Assembly (NCBI GenBank): GCA_963575745.1
Contig: CAUYUJ010015738.1
Location: 2,501 to 66,500, forward strand
DNA length: 64,000 nucleotides
Direction of reading: 5' to 3'
Source of the DNA: Prorocentrum cordatum
Lineage: Eukaryota > Sar > Dinophyceae > Prorocentrales > Prorocentraceae
Positions 41,265 through 51,134 of the stretch are shown piece after piece. Every line of letters begins with the position of its first letter. Position 1 is the stretch's first letter. Made by a program: the position numbers and the translations under genes. The notes under the pieces are model-generated. The model saw nothing but the letters and a program-made list of their open reading frames with translations, was not told the origin of the DNA and made no database searches.

Positions 41265-41830
41265 CAAGAGTGCTCCAAGGCGCCCGAAGTTGGTTCCAAG
41301 ACGGCCCAACAGGGCCCCAAGAGGGCCCCAAGAGGGCCCAAGAGCGCTCCAAGAGGCCTCCCGAGAGAGCCCCAATAGGCCCAAATAAAAGATTGTACTA
41401 AGGTCTTTGAAAGATTTGTGTCTTGTCGCATGTTCGGCTTTCCGACGCTCCAAGACGGCTCATGAAGCCCCCAAGACTGCCCCAAGACAGCCGAAGAGGC
41501 CTCCAAGAGGGCCCCAAGAGGCTCCAAGATGGCCAAAGAGGCGCTCAAGACAGCCCAAGAAGGCCCCCAGACGGTCCCAAGAGGAGCCCAAGCAGGGGAC
41601 CACGAACCGAAAATGTTAGATTTGTGCCCCGGAAGCCCCAGGAGGCCCCAAGAATCCGCCGCGAGGCCCCAAGAGGCGCCCAACACGCGCCCAAGATGCC
41701 TCCAAGAGGCCCAAAAAGATATCCCACGAGGCTCCAAGAGGCTCCCAAGAAGCGCCCAAATCGCCTCCAAGAAGCCCCCGAGAGGCTCCCCAAGACACCC
41801 CAACGCATATACAAGAGGCCTCAGACCCAC
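41265..41830. repeat. Degenerate 11-bp repeat family, locus 4
   Basis: The longest locus of GGCCCCAAGAG units, with clean stretches near 41308-41345. Arg/Pro/Lys-rich frames across it are shadows. Confidence 0.75.
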
Positions 41831-42021
41831 AACCCAGGCACGGTGGCGGGATTGGCCGAAGGCCACTCGGATAACGCCAGCGTCTCATTTTGAGCTGGCG
41901 ATTCCTATCCGCCCCGCATGATGTTCCCAGATGCGCCAAGGCAGCGCCGAGACGCACCGACGCGACTCTGATATGATAGAGAGGGGGTTGACGGCAGGGG
42001 GCGAAACCCTTACGGATAAAT

Positions 42022-42152
42022 AACATGAACATGGACGTTCAAGGACCGCGCTGGTTTCTTGGATCGGCACTGGACCCCTTTCCCGGCGCGCGGGCAGCAG
42101 CGCCGATCGGAGAAATCCGCCAGGACCTCTGGAAGTTCATGTTTTTAGTTTA
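42022..42152. mobile_element. Foldback MITE-like family, copy 4
   Basis: AACATGAACATGGACGTTC at the left and GAAGTTCATGTTTTT at the right. The right inner arm GCGCCGATCGGAGAAATCCG matches copy 1 with one change. Confidence 0.75.
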
Positions 42153-42179
42153 TGCCACTATCTGTTCCCCGAGGCACAT

Positions 42180-42290
42180 GCATAAACGTTCGGAGGTTAA
42201 CGCGAATTTCTCGGATCGTCGCTGACTCTCCCGCTGGCGCCTCGGGCGCCGCCCCTGGAGCGCTCCGCGCCCTTTCTCGGTACCCCCGTC
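42180..42290. mobile_element. Foldback MITE-like family, copy 5 (one arm)
   Basis: CATAAACGTTCGGAGGTTAA then TTTCTCGGATCG and a GGCGCC centre match the left arm; the right arm is missing or unrecognisable. It sits 28 bp from copy 4. Confidence 0.65.
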
Positions 42291-42389
42291 CTCCCGCCTG
42301 CCGCGTCCACGCCCCTCCTGGTGGGGCTGGGCAGGAGAGACCGACCGTGTTCGCGGGGCAGCGGCTTGAGACACACCGGGTGCTGACTC

Positions 42390-42393
<4 letters not shown>

Positions 42394-42439
<46 letters not shown>

Positions 42440-42490
42440 TCCTCCTCCTCCTCCTCCTCCTCCTCCTCCTCCTCCTCCTCCTCCTCCTCC
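42394..42490. repeat. (CTG)n joined to (CTC)n
   Basis: A pure (CTG)n of about 43 bp switches by a single base change to a pure (CTC)n. Sequence 42490-42870 has no supported gene. Confidence 0.95.
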
Positions 42491-42869
42491 TCTCCTCCCC
42501 TCCTCTGCCTCCTCTTCCTCCTCCGCCTCCTCCGCCCAGGGATGCTGCCATCGCCGCCCCAAGGTGGCGGTCGCCCCTGGGCAGAGGAGGGGTGATCAAC
42601 GAGCGCCTGCAGGATGAACAAGGGACCACGGAGGTAGCGCCAGGAGGCACCCCTCAGGGGCGAGCCTCCGCTTCCTTCTCCTCCTCGCACCCTGAAGGCG
42701 GGCATGTCCCCCTACGGGCGGATTTTGGACGACAAATCCCACCAGCCCTCTGGGCGTAGGTGGTCTAGAGCAGATCCTCTTCCACCCCTCCCTCTTCCCC
42801 CTTGGGGAGGGGTTTACCCCTCCCCCTACCCCCTCCCCTGGACCTGGACGGGGGGGGCCGCGGGTAGTT

Positions 42870-43440
42870 AGAGCGTCCCAGATGGCCCAAGACGGCTCCA
42901 AGAGCGCCTCAGAGAACCCAAGATGAGCTCCAAGATGGCTCAAGATAGCGCAAGATCGCTCACGATGGCTCCTAAGATGGTTCCAAGAAGCCAAAGACGG
43001 CCCCAAGATAACTCCAAGTGGCCAAACAGCTCCCCAAGGAGGCCCCGAAGAGGCCAAAATCGTCCCAAAACCTAAGGAAAATCAATGATTTTTGCTTTCT
43101 CGCCTTTTCGCTTCCGATGGCTATCCGAGGCCTGGAGATGGCTCCAAGATGGCCCAAGAGGGCCCCAATAGAGCCCCAAAAGAGCCCCAAGACGGCCCCA
43201 AGAGCGCCCAAGAGCACTCCAAGAGCGTTCCAAGAGGGGTCCAAGAGGCGATTTTAGGGGCTTCCGAGGGGGGGCGCTAATTAAACCCCCCCTCTTGTTT
43301 GATCGACTCCCTCCAAGATGGCCCCAAAAGCGCCCCGAAGGCTCCCAGAGCGCCTCAAGAGGGTCCCAAGAGGCGCCCAAGATGCCCCAAGGCGCCCAAA
43401 AAGCCCTCCAAGAGGCCCTCAAAAGACCCCCAAGAAGCTC
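42870..43440. repeat. Degenerate 11-bp repeat family, locus 5
   Basis: GGCCCCAAGAG/GGCTCCAAGAT units, interrupted by an AT-richer island at 43060-43115. Confidence 0.7.
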
Positions 43441-43449
43441 CTTCCCCTC

Positions 43450-43534
43450 CTCCTCCTCCTCCTCCGATTCTTCCTCCTTCTCCGTCCTCCTCCTCCTCCT
43501 CCTCCTCCTCCTCGTCCCCCTCCTCCTCCTCCTC

Positions 43535-43565
<31 letters not shown>
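43450..43565. repeat. (CTC)n then (GAC)n
   Basis: CTC triplets to about 43536, then pure GAC/ACG to 43565. Confidence 0.9.
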
Positions 43566-43569
43566 TCCT

Positions 43570-44040
43570 CTTCCATCCTCCCCCTCTCGGGGTCTGTGAC
43601 AGCTTCCCCCGCCCTTTGTTACTCTGCATGCTCCCCGACTTCCCTGATCACCTCAACTCCCCTGAGCATCGTTTCTGGATGGGCTGGTGGGGATACGCGA
43701 AGCGTCAACAATTCGAACAATGCTCGAAAAAACAATCACAAAACATCGTCCCCAGACTATTTTTTGGGGCTATTCTTGACAGCTCCTCCTGTAGAGGGAC
43801 AGGCCTGGCTTAATCGTACCCCCCCGCGTCCCCCCCTGGAGGCCCGCCTCAGGTGGCCGCGGCCGCGTCGCCTCCGCCGGGCCGGCGCGGCGCGGGGGTC
43901 GGGGCGGAGCGGGCGGGGCGCAGGAGCCGCGACCCGGGGGGGCAGGGCGCGCCCCCTAGAGAGGAGGGGGTGCATCGGGGACCTCCCCTCCTCCCTACCT
44001 CCCTCCCTCCCTCCCTCCCTCCCTCGCTCCCCTCCCTCCT
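43570..44040. other. No supported gene
   Basis: GC-rich; one plus-strand frame is open but its content is Arg/Pro/Gly-rich and unconvincing. Confidence 0.5.
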
Positions 44041-44215
44041 CCTCCTCCTCTCCTCCTCTTCCCTCTCTCCGCCTCCTCATCCTCCTCCTCCTCCTCCTCC
44101 TCCTCCTCCTCCTCACTCCTCCTCCTCTCCCCCTCCTCCTCCCTCCTCCTTCCTCCTCTCTCCTCCCCTCCTCCTCCTCCTCCTCCTCCTCCTCCCTTCC
44201 TTTTTCTCCTCCAAG
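44040..44215. repeat. (CTC)n array with CT interruptions
   Basis: Imperfect CTC array, preceded by (CCCT)n at about 43995-44030. Confidence 0.9.
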
Positions 44216-44219
44216 GTGT

Positions 44220-45140
44220 GTGGGGGGTGGGGGGCGCATGGCGGCGGGAGGCGGGGGGGAAGGGAAGAGGACTCGGAGCGGGCTGGGGGTCTGGGGTGGC
44301 CCAGCACTGGTAACGGGCAGCGGAAGGGGGCGACGAGGTCGAGGTTCTGAAAGAATGTTGTTCCTTCTTCGGCCGATATCGGGCCCCGGGACCGTACGGA
44401 TCCGGGGTGGCAATCTGCACCAGATGGACCCCGGGAGGGGTCCAGGGACCGATTTTGACCGGATTCGCCCTTATCCTCCTCTTGACCGATTCTCTCTGGG
44501 CCCATCCAGCTCAGACCCCAAGACGCCTGCAAAATGGGACCAATGACGAGGCCATTAGATACAATCACGAGCTCCTGGCTTCCAACTATTGGGCATGAGG
44601 CCTCGGTTGACTCGGCCCAGGGGGAGGGGAGGGGGCATGGCGGGGGAGGGCGAGGGCCAGTGGAAGGGAGGAGGGCACGGAGGGAGAGGCGGAGGGAATG
44701 CAAAGGAAGGGCACGGAGAAGCGGGAGGGGGGAGGGGGAGCGAAAATGGCGAAGGAGCAGGAGCAGGAGGGAAGGGGGAGCAGGCAGGGAAAGGGAGGGC
44801 GGGCAGCGACAGGGACGAACGCCAGTTACCGCTCCGCGCGAGGACGCGGGAGTGGGTTCTTGGAGGCGACGCCAGCAGGAGGCTGGATGAGAGAGGGGGC
44901 GACGAACAGGAGATGAGGGGCATGCAGAGCGGAGGAAAATCCAGGGAGCAGTCGCAGCAAAGGTTGTCGTGAGTGGAGCTGACCAGCGGCAGCATCTGCA
45001 GCACAGTGGCAGCAGTGATAATATTAGCAGCAGCAGGGGTAATGGCAGCCGACCTGCAGCAGCAATGTAGTAGGCATAACAGCCTGCAGCAGCAGCAGAA
45101 GCAGCAGTAGTCCCAGATGGAGGTGTGGCTGCTGGCGGAT
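44220..45140. other. Purine-rich G/GGA tract then CAG-type array; no gene
   Basis: 44590-44940 is rich in GGGGAGGG. 44980-45110 is a degenerate GCAGCAG array. Nothing protein-like was seen. Confidence 0.5.
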
Positions 45141-45147
45141 GAGGGAG

Positions 45148-45205
45148 GAGGAGGAGGAGGAGGAGGAGGAGGAGGAGGAGGAGGAGGAGGAGGAGGAGAA
45201 GGAGG
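45148..45205. repeat. (GGA)n microsatellite
   Basis: A pure GGA array. 45205-45430 has no supported gene and 45430-45570 is a degenerate CTC/CTT tract. Confidence 0.95.
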
Positions 45206-45569
45206 AGGGAGAAGAAAATTCACCCCCCTCCCCTGTGGCGGAACTGCTGCGTCCGCGGTCGCCCCCCCGCGCGCGCAAGCTGCGGTTTCCGGGTGAGGGG
45301 GCCGATCAAGCACATGTCCAACTGCCACCAAGTGCCTGACGAGAGGCGCCATAACGGAACATGGTTTCCCTTCTCCCACTCACTATGCCGCTATCCTTTC
45401 TCCCTCCTGTGCATCCTTCCCCTCCGTAAACCATGTTCCTGCTCTTGCTCATGATCCCCTTTTGCCTCCTCCTCCTCCTCATCATCCTCTTCCTCCTTCT
45501 GCGGTTCCGTCTTCTGCACCCATTCCTCAAGCTACTCCTCCTCCGTCTCCGCCTCTTCCTCCTCCTCAC

Positions 45570-45880
45570 TCCTCCTCACTCCTCCTCCTCCTCCTCCTCC
45601 TCCTCCTCCTCCTCCTCCTCCTCCTCCTCCTCCTCACTCCCCACTCTCCTCCTCACCTCCTCCTCCTCCTCCTCCTCCTCCTACTCCTCTCTCCTCCTCT
45701 CTCTCCTCTCCTCCTCCCTCCTCCCCCTCTCATCCCTCCTCCTCTCCCCCTCCTCCTCCTCCTCCTCCTCCTCCTCCTCCTCCTCCGCCTCCTCCTCCTC
45801 CTCCTCCTCCTCCTCCTCCCCTCACTCCTCCTCCTCCTCCTCCTCCTCCTCCTCCTCCTCCTCCTCCTCCTCCTCCGCCG
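45570..45880. repeat. (CTC)n, about 300 bp
   Basis: Long CTC arrays with occasional ACT, CTCT and CGC interruptions. Confidence 0.95.
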
Positions 45881-45899
45881 CGATACCCTTCCCCGCCTC

Positions 45900-46267
45900 C
45901 ACCGTCTCCGCCCCTGCGAACAAAAATCACCCTCCGCTGGCCTTCCCCTCTGCCCCCGGCCCCCTCCTCGTCCTCCCCGCGAGCGTGCAACTGCACCTCT
46001 CTGAAGTCGCCTGCCCAGCTACAGGGGCGGCGGGGGGAGTCAGACGTTGGGCACGGTGATGGGGCTGATTTTTTGTAGGCCTGCGCCGCCCCCACTCATT
46101 CGACTGCACGCTACAACCTGGAGGTCGGGACGCGGGCAGCACTCGGCGAGCTGGCGGAGCTCCAGGGCACTGACATGTCCCAACTCCTCCACCTGCTCCC
46201 TCCCTCCTCCTCTTCTTCGCCCTCCTCCTTCTCCCCCCTCGGGCGCCTCCCGTTCTCCGGCCGCCAA
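45900..46267 (-). CDS. Possible exon between two (CTC)n introns
   Basis: The minus frame from about 46267 includes REQVEELGHVSALELRQLAE, CCPRPDLQVVACSRMSGGGA and ends GLQKISPITVPNV with TGA near 46040. A second frame (DFREVQLHARGEDEEGAGGR) continues to about 45900. The composition is protein-like and differs from the flanking arrays. No domain is recognised. Confidence 0.3.
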
Positions 46268-46314
46268 CGCTTTATCCCCCCCGTCCCCTTCATCCTCGTT
46301 GCCAAGATGATGCG

Positions 46315-46680
46315 CATCCTCCTCCTCCTCCTCCTCCTCCTCCTCCTCCTCCTCCCCTCCTCCTCCTCCTCACTCCTCCTCCTCCTCCTCTCCTCCTCCT
46401 CCTCCTCCTCCTCCTCCTCCTCCTCCTCCTCCTCTCTCCTCCTCTCCCCTTGGCTCTGCTGCTGCTCCTCCTCCTCCTCCTCCCCCTCCTCTTCGTGACT
46501 TTCCTCCTCCTCCTCCTTCTCCTCCTCCTCCCCTCTTCTGCTGCTCCTCCTCCTCCTCCTCTCCTCCTTCTCCTCTTCTCCTCCTCCTCCTCTCCTCCTC
46601 CCTCCTCCTCTCCTCCTCCTCCTCCTCCTCCTCCTCGTGACTTTCCTCCTCCTCCTCCTCCTCCTCCTCCTCCTCCTTCG
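46315..46680. repeat. (CTC)n, about 360 bp
   Basis: CTC arrays with CGTGACTTTC interruptions at 46494 and 46637 that are copies of each other. Confidence 0.95.
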
Positions 46681-46689
46681 CATCCCCAT

Positions 46690-46930
46690 CCGCCCCTTCT
46701 CTTGCTGCTTGCCCCCCTCGGGCGTCTCGTGCTCCCGCTCCCGCGGGCACCCGCCCCCGGGGCGCCGATGAGGCAGGACCCTTCGGCCCTCACGCGGCGC
46801 GTGCTGCCCAGCATGGTGACGATCGTGAACTCCTGCCGAGCGGGGCGGAGCCGCGGCGGCGGCTGGCCCGCTGCCGAGCGGCGCCGCCGCGCCGCGAGGC
46901 GCTGCGCGGGCTGTCCTCGGGTCTCGCCCC
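46690..46930 (-). CDS. Possible exon upstream of 45900-46267
   Basis: The minus frame reads RPARQEFTIVTMLGSTRRVR and AEGSCLIGAPGAGARGSGST with balanced composition, bounded by an AAATA-rich stretch on one side and (GGA)n on the minus strand on the other. It could be joined to the exon at 45900-46267 across the CTC array. Unrecognised. Confidence 0.25.
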
Positions 46931-47089
46931 ACACAAATAAACATATACAAATTACCCCACAAATAAATAAATACAAATTCACAGGGACACGCAAATAAAA
47001 AAAAAATACCCCAGTGCGACCCTAGGATAGCAGCATTAGTAGTAACGGTAAACGCCGTCCTCCTCCGTCTCCTCATCGTCGTAGTTGCC

Positions 47090-47600
47090 GTTGTTTTTGC
47101 TTGTGTTTGCTTTTGCATGGTGTTGCGTTTGCGTTGCCTTTCCTTTGCTTTGCTTTTGCGTTTGCGTTGCTTTGCTTTGCGTTGCTTGTGCTTTGCTTTG
47201 CTGTTGGTGTTGTTGCTTTTCCTTTGCTTTGCTGCTATGCTATGCTATGCTATGCTATGCTATGCTATGCTATGCTATGCTATGCTGCACTATGCTATGC
47301 TATGCTATGCTCTGCTGCGCTATGCTGCGCTATGCTATGCTACGCTAGGATGCGCTATGTTATGCTAGGCTATGATATGCTATGTTATGCTGCGCTATGC
47401 GATGATATGCTGTGCTATGCTGCGCGATGATATGCAATGCTATGCTATGATATGCTATGTTATGCTGCGCTATGCTATGCTATGCTGGGCTATGCCATGA
47501 TATGCTAAGCTAAGCTAAGCTACAGCTACAGCTACAGCTACAGCTAAGCGGAGCTAAGATGAAGCCAAGCTAAGCTAAGCAAAGCTAAGCTAAGCTAATA
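47090..47600. repeat. Pentamer satellites (TTTGC)n, (TATGC)n, (TAAGC)n
   Basis: Three pentamer arrays in series: TTTGC (47090-47230), TATGC (47232-47500) and TAAGC with a CTACAG block (47500-47600). The last two match, inverted, the satellite part at 14480-14825. Confidence 0.9.
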
Positions 47601-47745
47601 TGAGATAAGCAACGCTAAACTAAGGGGACGCAACTGGGGGAACCGCGGGGCGGATCCTGGGGAACCGCCCAGGGCGGGGAACACTGCCCGGCCCCTTCAA
47701 CTTACACGGTAAGAACCCTTCTAGGCAGAGCCTAGGTAGGGAATA
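47600..47745 (-). repeat. Composite satellite element, unique head, copy 2 (inverted)
   Basis: On the minus strand it reads TTCCCTACCTAGGCTCTGCC, AGAAGGGTTCTT, GGCCGGGCAGTG, GGATCCGCCCCGCGGTTCCC and GCGTCCCCTTA in the same order as 14346-14478. Confidence 0.85.
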
Positions 47746-47880
47746 ACAGGATTCCCAATATTTTCCCATGTTTTGGGGTTTTCGTCTTCCCCCCACTTCC
47801 CATATTTTCGCATATTTTCCTGGGAGTCGACGATTAGTAATTGTGTCTGTATGTTTGTTCCCCTCCTGACACACCCCGTG
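47745..47880 (+). repeat. Dispersed element with CCCATATTTTCC core, copy 2
   Basis: AACAGGATTCCCAATATTTT, CACTTCCCATATTTTCGCAT and TCGACGATTAGTAATTGTGT match 18400-18525 in order. Confidence 0.85.
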
Positions 47881-47897
47881 AGGAGGCCCCCAAGTAG

Positions 47898-48128
47898 AGG
47901 CCTCCTGGATGGGGTCCGAGCAGATGGGGTCGGAGGACCTCGCCGCATCGCCGAGGCAGCAGCGAAGCATCGGCGAGGCAATGACGATGCAGCGACGAGA
48001 CATTGGCGGCGCATCGTCGACGCCCGCGCGAAGAGAATCGGGCTCCACATCGAGCCGCATCGCCGATGCGTCGGCGATGCGGCGCGATCCTCCGACCCCA
48101 TCTACTCGGACTCCATCTGGGAGGTCCA
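47898..48128. mobile_element. Inverted-repeat element with about 58-bp arms
   Basis: The left arm (47898-47955, GGATGGGGTCCGAGCAGATG, GGGTCGGAGGACC, GCCGCATCGCCGA) is reverse-complemented at 48069-48128 with about six mismatches. The centre carries degenerate GATGCATCGG units, the motif of the repeats at 10432 and 13097. Confidence 0.75.
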
Positions 48129-48129
48129 G

Positions 48130-48600
48130 ACCACGGCAGGAGGACGCCGCCTAGGCGGTCATCCCGTATCGCAGGGGCGCGCGCGCCGGAGGATGCAAAG
48201 GGGCCCTGGGAGGCCGTGTCGACGCTCTGCGAGCGGGGCGCGGCCAGCAGCAGCGGCCAAGGCTGGGCCGAAGGGGAGGGATGCGGGGGTGACCCTGGAA
48301 AGTCTAAAGGGGCCCAGGGACACACACAGACAAATACACACAGAAAGTGCGGTGCTCGCGGCGCGGTGCTCGCGGCGCTCGCTCCACTGGCAGCGTCTTC
48401 GCTGCCCGCACGTGAGGTGGGGGCCCTGGGCCACGCCATGGCCTGCTGGCGCACCGCCTCCGGGGCTGGAAACGGAACGCGGGCGCCGAGGCAGAGCGGC
48501 CGCCGAGAGCCAGAGGGTGCGGCCGCGGCCCGCCCTTGGTGCCTGGCCACCATGCGCCTCGCAAGAGTTTGGGGAGGTCAGGAGTAGGCCCCTGGAGCCA
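48130..48600. other. No supported gene; fragments of dispersed elements
   Basis: 48262-48298 matches 8566-8606, and 48302-48345 matches 18360-18395. Frames on both strands are open but not convincing. Confidence 0.5.
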
Positions 48601-48604
48601 AACT

Positions 48605-49091
48605 GATGACCGAGGAAGAGGAGGATGAGGAGGAGGATGAGGATGAGGACGAAGACGAGGATGAGGACCAGGAGGAGGAGGATGAGCAGGAGGAGGATGC
48701 CGTGGAGGTGGAGGTGGAAGGAGGATGAGGATGAGGATGAGGATGAGGATGAGGATGAAGATGAAGATGATGATGCTGATGATGATGATGATGATGATGC
48801 TGATGCTGATGATGATGATGATGCTGATGATGATGATGATAATAATGCTGATGATGATGATGATGAGGAGGAGGAGGAGGAAAAGAATGAGGAGGAGGAT
48901 GAGGATGAGGACGAAGACGAGGATGAGGACCAGGAGGAGGAGGATGAGCAGGAGGAGGATGCCGTGGAGGTGGAGGTGGAAGGAGGATGAGGATGAGGAT
49001 GAGAATGAGGATGAGGATGCGGATGAGGATGAGGATGCTGATGAGAATGAGGATGAGGATGCGGATGAGGATGAGGATGAGGATGAGGATG

Positions 49092-49145
<54 letters not shown>

Positions 49146-49225
49146 CTGATGCTGATGATGCTGATGCTGATGCTGATGCTGATGCTGATGCTGATGCTGA
49201 TGCTGATGAGGAGGAGGAGGAGGAG
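48605..49225. repeat. GAT/GAG/GCT microsatellite complex with internal duplication
   Basis: GAGGAT, GATGAT and GATGCT arrays. A segment of about 110 bp (GACGAAGACGAGGATGAGGA ... GCCGTGGAGGTGGAGGTGGA) occurs twice, at about 48630-48740 and 48893-49003. Acidic poly-Glu/Asp frames are most likely artefacts. Confidence 0.9.
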
Positions 49226-49264
49226 GAGGAAAAGGAGGTGGGGGAGGCGGAGGGAGGTCAGGCT

Positions 49265-49472
49265 CCTCCACCTCCCCCTGCCTGAGCGGCGGGGCGGATC
49301 CGCGGGCCGGGCCCTGCCGGCACCCTCGGAGCGCACGCGCACCCGGCTCCTCGGGGGACATTCGCATGTGCCCGCTCACAAGCAGGTAGGCGAGCGTCTG
49401 GGACACCCGGTCGCGGTCCTCCTGCGTGGGCGGCGCAGCGCGAAAGACAGATGCCCCAGTCAGTGCTTGCAC
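49265..49472 (-). CDS. Possible exon of unrecognised protein
   Basis: From ATG 49472: MQALTGASVFRAAPPTQEDR, then RVSQTLAYLLVSGHMRMSPE and a Gly/Arg/Pro tail that runs into the microsatellite at 49250. The first 35 residues look like real protein. It may be an N-terminal exon with the microsatellite in the following intron. Confidence 0.35.
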
Positions 49473-49529
49473 TGAAGGGGTCCTAGCGGAAGTTGAGGGA
49501 TTTGGCGAAAAGATCCCGCCGATTTGGGT

Positions 49530-49645
49530 GGCAGGCTGGGTTCCCGGGTTCCCGGTTCCGGGTTCCCGGGCTCCCGCTTACCATGGTTCCGGGCCGATTT
49601 CGGTGGTTTTTGGGTTCCCGGGCTCCCGGGTTCCTGGTCGATATC
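49530..49645 (+). repeat. GGGTTCCCGGGCTCCC minisatellite
   Basis: GGGTTCCC, GGTTCCGGGTTCCC and GGGCTCCCG units, partly palindromic. 49650-50180 has no supported gene; 50080-50120 has an AACACCAAT repeat. Confidence 0.8.
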
Positions 49646-50179
49646 TTCAGCGAGCATCCACTGATTGGGGCTCTTCTCTGGTAAGATATTCTTGTGGGCG
49701 GGATGAACAGGTTACGGTCACGAGCTTCTGGATCGCGTGTCGCTGCGGCGGCCCCGGCGCTCCGTTCCGCGGGGCGGGAAGCTGGGAAATGCTCGGGACG
49801 ATGACGCTGGGGGACCGGGATGTGGATAGCGTGTCGCACAGGAGGCGCGGCGGGCCAGAACCAGCGGGGCGCTAAAAGTTTCCGACCGTAGCTCCTCTTT
49901 CCGCGGTGCGAATCAAACATCGCCAGGTAAGCCAGGAACCTCACACAAACCGACCTGCGGCAGGCAAGTTACTGTAGGAAGCCTTGACCTGGCAAAAGAA
50001 ACGAACGCGCCGGGTCCGACCATTTTCCGAAGCCCAAAGGGCCAATAGTACTGCATACACACAACACGACGACATAAGCAACAACACCAACAACACCAAT
50101 AACACCAATAACAACATGATTCCAACGCCGATCCAACAGATGAATGCAAGCAGCACTGGCAACAAAGGAACATAACAAC

Positions 50180-51130
50180 CACATGGGAAGCAATGATAAC
50201 ATCAACAATGGCCATGCCAACAAGGCCAGCGGACTCGGAGCACGCAGCCCTCATGACGATACACGAAACCATCTCAAGCCTAAAGCATGTTGGCCAGCGC
50301 GGGACCCAAACAGTTGGCTACTGCAGTCTGTGCGGCGCAATCTATGCGGAGCAAAATATGCGATGCAGCCTACGTGATGCAGTTTAGGCGGATGAATCTA
50401 CGCGGTGCAATCTACATTGTGCAATCTACGTGGCGCAACCTAGTGCAATATATGCGGTCCACAACCTATGCGTTGCAATTGATGATAACAAGCGACCTTA
50501 CACATTCCATGCTCTTGCAAACATCCCACCGACCCACCCGCAACTTGGTTTGCAAACCACATGCGGCGGCGATTGCGATGAGTGCTTGGCGTTGGCTGGT
50601 TCATCTTTGCGGCCGCGCCAACCCAAGTACGCGCGCGCATCGGCCAACTATTTTGGCGCGACCGACGCGGCCGCGGTGGCGCTGACCGCTGGGCACAACC
50701 CAACGGGTACTTCACTGCGAGTCGGCGACTTGGGCGGGCACGGTAACTATCATGGTAACGTCGACAACGGTAGACGCGATGATGATACTAGCGGTGATGG
50801 TGGCGATGTTGACAGCGACGACGGCGCGACCAGGGACGGCGCAAATGCTGATCGCGCCGACAGCCATGACGGCGTCCTCGCGCCGGCGATGAAATTTTTG
50901 AACAGAGTTAGACGTGCGCGCGCGGCCGACGTGCGAGAGTGGCCCGCATGGTTACGTTACACGGATCGTGCCCCCCCAGCAGGCGCGCATGGGTTTGCGG
51001 ATGATTTCGGCATGCGGCGCCAGGAGGCCCGTTTGGCAGAATTCAGTCAACATGACGAAACATGATCGACCCACGAACCCCGGAAAGAAATACAGAAATG
51101 TAAGACATGGCAACGTTTCAAAGACACCTG
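50180..51130 (+). repeat. Higher-order satellite, unit A (partial)
   Basis: Contains the blocks CACCCGCAACTTGGTTTGC (50537), TTGCGATGAGTGCTTGGCGT (50575), the GAC/GCG-rich acidic block (50760-50880) and GATTTCGGCATGCGGCGCCA (51003) in the order found in units B-D. It is cut by the 433-bp array at about 51135. Confidence 0.8.
50430..51065 (+). CDS. Possible satellite-borne acidic ORF, unit A
   Basis: A 211-codon frame contains GGDCDECLALAG, then an Asp-rich stretch (RRDDDTSGDGGDVDSDDG) and FLNRVRRARAADVREWPAWL. The same frame with the same order is kept in unit B (53186-53803), and partly in unit C. Conservation of frame between repeat units is suggestive, but GC/GAC-rich repeats stay open easily. 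No known domain. Confidence 0.2.
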   Translation: MAQPSAIYAVHNLCVAIDDNKRPYTFHALANIPPTHPQLGLQTTCGGDCDECLALAGSSLRPRQPKYARASANYFGATDAAAVALTAGHNPTGTSLRVGDLGGHGNYHGNVDNGRRDDDTSGDGGDVDSDDGATRDGANADRADSHDGVLAPAMKFLNRVRRARAADVREWPAWLRYTDRAPPAGAHGFADDFGMRRQEARLAEFSQHDET

Positions 51131-51134
51131 ATTG

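Noticed and set aside
41249-41893. Overlapping 150-205 codon frames rich in Leu/Gly/Trp or Arg/Pro/Lys
   Set aside because: Translations of the degenerate 11-bp repeat on both strands; the same word repeats in every frame.
47090-47600. CRISPR-like or telomere-like array
   Set aside because: Contiguous 5-bp repeats without spacers; not the plant or protist TTTAGGG telomere unit and not a CRISPR layout.
48625-48990. Acidic protein of Glu/Asp repeats
   Set aside because: Made wholly of GAG/GAT/GAC triplets in a microsatellite complex; no unique sequence supports a gene.
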